From Nemertoderma westbladi (taxonomy: Eukaryota > Xenacoelomorpha > Nemertodermatida > Nemertodermatidae): a stretch of 30,385 bases of DNA. The notes beneath the pieces are model-generated. The model made no database searches and was not told the origin of the DNA. It was given only the letters and a program-made list of their open reading frames with translations. Shown in pieces: positions 30,345-30,385 of the stretch; within the stretch, counting starts at the first letter, position 1; every line of letters starts with the position of its first letter. The stretch lies in NCBI GenBank assembly GCA_032718475.1, contig JAUCBJ010001107.1, forward strand, positions 1-30,385, read 5' to 3'. Both the position numbers and the translations under genes were made by a program.

Positions 30345-30385
30345 CAGCGCTATACGCACGTTTCGGCCTAACAGGCCTCATCAGT
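30345..30385 (-). ncRNA. Hammerhead ribozyme, unit 5 (cut by window end)
   Basis: Core and stem II are present; the outer strand of stem I lies beyond the window. Confidence 0.85.

Larger units (their letters stand above)
28891..30385 (-). mobile_element. 340-bp tandem array of a hammerhead-bearing SINE/retrozyme
   Basis: Units begin at 28891, 29231, 29571, 29911 and 30251 (period 340), apparently without differences, and continue past the window. On the minus strand each unit has a tRNA-like A box, a hammerhead, a B box and a T6 run. Animal retrozymes and the Schistosoma SmAlpha elements are known small repeats of this size class with type I hammerheads, and some have Pol III boxes. A multimeric transcript could self-cut into 340-nt RNAs that might be circularised. 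It encodes no protein and would rely on another element's RT, perhaps the PLE's; that is inference. Confidence 0.9.

Overview
The window is nuclear DNA from an animal, most likely a marine invertebrate. It is AT-rich, has spliced exons, and is packed with retrotransposons and tandem repeats. The species cannot be read from the sequence. Penelope-like elements with hammerhead ribozymes, gypsy elements, CR1/L2-type LINE tails and a piggyBac-like element together suggest an echinoderm-like or other invertebrate genome; this is inference.

Host gene. Three plus-strand segments with good splice sites, all starting and ending in phase 0 (19653-19784, 22018-22215, 28124-28417), look like consecutive exons of one gene. 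The first encodes a UBA-like helix motif typical of salt-inducible kinases (SIK, AMPK-related). The others encode Ser-rich and low-complexity segments as expected downstream of the UBA. The kinase domain itself is not in the window. Everything else on the right half is intron of this gene. If the gene's 5' part lies to the left, most of the left half is intron as well.

Layout. 1-7491: two head-to-tail copies of a Penelope-like element (PLE; RT plus GIY-YIG endonuclease), with the left copy cut by the window edge. Each copy carries a hammerhead ribozyme in its terminal repeat. The PLE sits inside a decayed minus-strand Ty3/gypsy element (7492 to about 11023: RNase H, RT, protease, gag). 11033-13316: a repeat with a nested insertion, a histone H3 retropseudogene, a LINE 3' end and a fragment of another retroelement. 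13317-19620: a 27-bp minisatellite of more than 5 kb, split by a LINE end. 19827-21356: a 35-bp minisatellite. 22641-23024: a 64-bp array. 23532-24964: a TTAA-flanked, piggyBac-like non-autonomous transposon with a large internal palindrome. 24990-26350: a tRNA-derived SINE with a 63-bp array. 27130-27756: LINE fragments. 27942-27983: a lone hammerhead from another PLE, in sense orientation in the intron just before the third exon. 28696-28898: a gypsy integrase fragment.

Most interesting region. From 28891 to the window end is a near-perfect 340-bp tandem array. Each monomer carries, on the minus strand, a complete type I hammerhead ribozyme set between tRNA-like Pol III A and B boxes and followed by a T6 run. 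This looks like an animal retrozyme, a SINE-like element whose tandem transcripts can cut themselves into 340-nt monomers. Five classes of tandem array and three hammerhead-bearing loci in 30 kb make this an unusually repeat-driven intron landscape.
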